The translations under genes were made by a program, and so were the position numbers. Source: Megalonaias nervosa (taxonomy: Eukaryota; Mollusca; Bivalvia; Unionida; Unionidae). From it: 64,000 bases of DNA. The notes below the pieces were generated by a model. The model saw only the letters and a list, made by a program, of their open reading frames with translations, had not been told where the DNA came from and made no database searches. The first letter of the stretch is position 1, and each line of letters begins with the position of its first letter. The stretch is taken from assembly GCA_016617855.1 (NCBI GenBank), contig JAECUM010003705.1:62001-126000 (forward strand), written 5' to 3'. Shown here one piece after another: positions 61,609 through 64,000 of this stretch.

Positions 61609-62955
61609 CTGATAGGAAAATGTTTAGAAAACTATATGAGAATTATTCTCAAAATTTGGCATGACATTTTGTGGTAAGAAGTAAAAGGTGTGAGTTATTT
61701 GTTCTTTTATAACAAAATTCCATGGTTCACAAGCTTTCATCATTAAGCCCAACCCTTTGAGTTTACAACATACGAGCTGGGTCCTATGAGCTTATCATAG
61801 GAAGAAACACATTTTAAAGTAAAATATGTTTCTTCTAGAATACCAGATAATAATAGAGCAGGTGATTATCTCCTACAATGCAAATCCAAACAGAAAAAAG
61901 GATGTTAACAATGTATTAGGCTTGCTTAATCATTAAATGTGCTAAAACATCATGTGCTTATTAAAACAAATCAAATATTACAGATTGGTGCCAAATCTAA
62001 AATTACAGATTGGTGCCAGATCCCTTTGTTTATCAGTCACAACTGGAACAAAAGTGCACGGTCTTCTAGGGATGTAACTGCAAGGAGCACTTAGAAGGGA
62101 GTGCTGTATTAAGATCGGGTATTTCATATTTTACAACAGAAAATGATTTCTGATTCAAATACATAACCTGACTATAAAATACACTATGATAATTGATAAA
62201 CAAAGGCTTGGAAGGGCATACCCATATTGTGATTGGATAGGTAATATTGAGAAGAAAAAAAAAACAGTTCACAATTTTAAAAAATGGTTTCGTCTTTAGC
62301 CTGATCATTAAAGAGGAGAACAGATGATGAAGGTTGCAAGCATATATTAGGTAGTGATTAGTCTGTGAGGTGGAGGAAGATGGCATTGTATCTTTTTTAT
62401 TCTTATTCTGTGAGACTGGTACATGATAGGTTTGGTTTGGTGGATTTAATGCCATCTATAAGCACAGGAGAGGCTATACATGGCAGCCAGTAAATTTGGT
62501 GGAGAAAATAAACCTGCAAGGACCACAGAAATGATGATTGGTCCATAAGAAGCTAATGGCAAGTTTTCTTGCATACCCATGTTGGCCAAGCCAAGACTCA
62601 ATCCTATGCAGACAAGGTAAGATCTAGCAAGGTGAATCAAATTATAATTTTTTTTTTTTACAGTGTGATATAGAAAATCCATGATTTTTACATAGCTGGT
62701 CAATCATGATCTCATTAAATCAAAACAGTTCCGGCACTTTAAATAGTTGGGAGAGTGGCACTGATGATTAGAAACTTTTATTTTATAAAAGGGGTTTTCA
62801 ACACTGTTAACTTTTTAACAAAAAAACTAGCTGCTGTTTGTACTGAGAGGCAACTAAAACAGTAAAATGAGCAGGTCTGTCATTCCACAGTCATTCAACC
62901 CCTTGCCCCTGATATTGCATGTATAGATAACAGCATTTCATACATAAAATACAGT
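61609..62955. other. FANCI intron, nothing recognised
   Basis: The minus-strand open frame at 62446-62703 is hydrophobic but has no family match, and no FANCI exon lies here. Confidence 0.45.
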
Positions 62956-62960
62956 GCTAC

Positions 62961-62988
62961 ATCATCATCATCATCATCATCATCATCA
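62961..62988. repeat. (ATC)n tail/microsatellite
   Basis: Nine ATC triplets forming the 3' tail of the LINE fragment (ATG on its strand). Confidence 0.95.
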
Positions 62989-63500
62989 ATCCCTTAACCC
63001 AAGAGGTTGTTGGGGCACCACAGTTAACTTTACAACTAATTCTCTCCCACTTTCCCTGTTCTCTACTGCCCTTAGGATCTCCAATCCCATGCCTCTCCAC
63101 TCCTTAAGGTTCTCTTCCCACCTCTTTTTTTGTCTGCCTCTTCTTCTGCACCCTCACATTGTGCTTTGCAAGATTGTTTTTCCCAGTCCAGAAGATCTTG
63201 AGATGACCCCGTACCACTTCAGTTTGCGCTTTTTTACAGTGGTCAAGAGGTCTTCATAGGGTCTGATGGCTCACTGGATTCTGCTGTGGACCTCTTTGTT
63301 AGTTACATGGTCAATGTATGAGATGCCCATGATCTTGCGACAGTATCTCATTTAGAAGCTCTGAATCCTTCTTTGTAGATCTGATGTGAGCATCTATGTT
63401 TCACAAGCATACAGAAAGATGGATATGACAATCGAGCGCATCAGCCTTATTTTGGAACCAAGAGCAATGTTGGTATCTTTCCATATTGGTCTCAACCTTG
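62961..63500 (-). mobile_element. 3' end of a second LINE with (ATG)n tail
   Basis: The minus strand reads YCRKIMGISYIDHVTNKEV, RPYEDLLTTVKKRKLKWYG, RSSGLGKTILQ, RRRGRQKKRWEENLKEWRGM and VVKLTVVPQQPLGLRD. It ends in ggttaagggattgatgatg and the triplet run at 62961-62988. The V-K-x-R-K-L-x-W-x-G-H...R-R-R-G-R-x-x-x-x-W block is the common C-terminal tail of many non-LTR retrotransposon polyproteins. Stops and shifts are present. Different family from the 32.6-kb LINE. Confidence 0.85.
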
Positions 63501-64000
63501 TGTTACATATATGTAATTAAACTGCTTGTGTGTTAGTTTTAAAATTCTTTTTTATTTTAATTTTGTTTCATTACATTTTATTGTAATGATTATTTTCACG
63601 GGATTCGATATTTTTTTAAGTAAATTCTGTTTATTTAGAACGTAAAACCTATTACAGAAGCATTATTTTTAGCTCACTCTGGTACACAGATTTGTAAACA
63701 TCGAGTGATAACGATTGGCTATTTCCAAGGTCATTTCAGCCCGCACGTTAACTGGATTGTAAACAGTCTTTCTTTTTTTTATATATTCTCAGTGTAAGAA
63801 TTTGGTTCTTAGATAGGGCTATTCTTGCATACGTGATAAATGGCATTTTATTTTGTTGCGATGTTCAGATTAGTATATCACATAGCCTATAATGTGGAAT
63901 ACCATGTGATCTAAAATCGAGGCTTAAAATAGCTATTTTCTACTAGATCGGGTCAGAGTCGCTCTTAACCCTTGAGGGAATAAGGTGTTTTCTAATAGTT
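63501..64000. other. Intron sequence, nothing recognised
   Basis: AT-rich; no FANCI exon and no mobile-element signal. Confidence 0.45.

Noticed and set aside
61609..64000. An upstream FANCI exon in the last 2.4 kb
   Set aside because: No segment with an exon ending in a G-terminated codon and FANCI-like residues was found; the hydrophobic frame at 62446-62703 does not match.

Overview
The window is animal nuclear DNA: AT-rich, intron-dominated and full of transposable-element wreckage. I read one host gene in it. Ten consecutive coding exons of FANCI (Fanconi anemia group I protein) lie on the minus strand. They run from an exon at 61443-61608 (5' side) to an exon at 189-311 (3' side). All ten join in frame with canonical GT/AG sites and give about 440 codons, roughly human residues 167-610. 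The start and the C-terminal half of the gene lie outside the window. The diverged FANCI, the tRNA-derived SINEs with an AAC tail, the 'tgaccttgacc'-type repeats and the DIRS, CR1/L2-like, hAT and mariner-like elements suggest a marine invertebrate, most likely a lophotrochozoan and perhaps a bivalve mollusc. The phylum is an inference.

About 1.3 kb of the 64 kb is FANCI coding sequence. The rest is introns of 1.0 to 12.6 kb. From low to high coordinates: 0.5-3.3 kb is a wrecked DIRS-like retrotransposon (copy A) with an unrelated insertion; 4.4-4.9 kb holds two minisatellites; 8.2-12.3 kb is the best-preserved DIRS/Ngaro-type element (copy C: gag-like, RT, RNase H, tyrosine recombinase, all minus strand); 12.86-15.73 kb is a hAT transposon with matching ends, an 8-bp target duplication and a SINE inside; 21.0-24.3 kb is a second wrecked DIRS-like copy (B) of the copy-A family; 28.0-30.7 kb holds a coiled-coil pseudogene and repeats; 32.6-35.6 kb is a 5'-truncated CR1/L2-like LINE split by a SINE with a perfect 12-bp target duplication; 38.56-41.15 kb is a second hAT-like element with a LINE tail, sitting inside an older dispersed repeat; 48.93-49.11 kb is a different tRNA-SINE; 51.05-52.35 kb is a TA-flanked inverted-repeat element; 54.02-60.70 kb is a complete but decayed DNA transposon; 62.96-63.5 kb is the 3' end of another LINE.

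The most interesting object is the 6.7-kb transposon at 54020-60696. It has about 47-bp terminal inverted repeats starting GGGC, a TAA target duplication on each side, and a broken multi-part coding region. That region carries an acidic/Ser-Thr 15-residue repeat tract, a papain-like peptidase-like module, a Cys pair, and a transposase-like core with a V-D-G-G-x-D-E-x-P-R motif. I recall this core from unnamed invertebrate proteins but cannot assign it to a named superfamily. No tRNA, rRNA, CRISPR or bacterial-type features were found.
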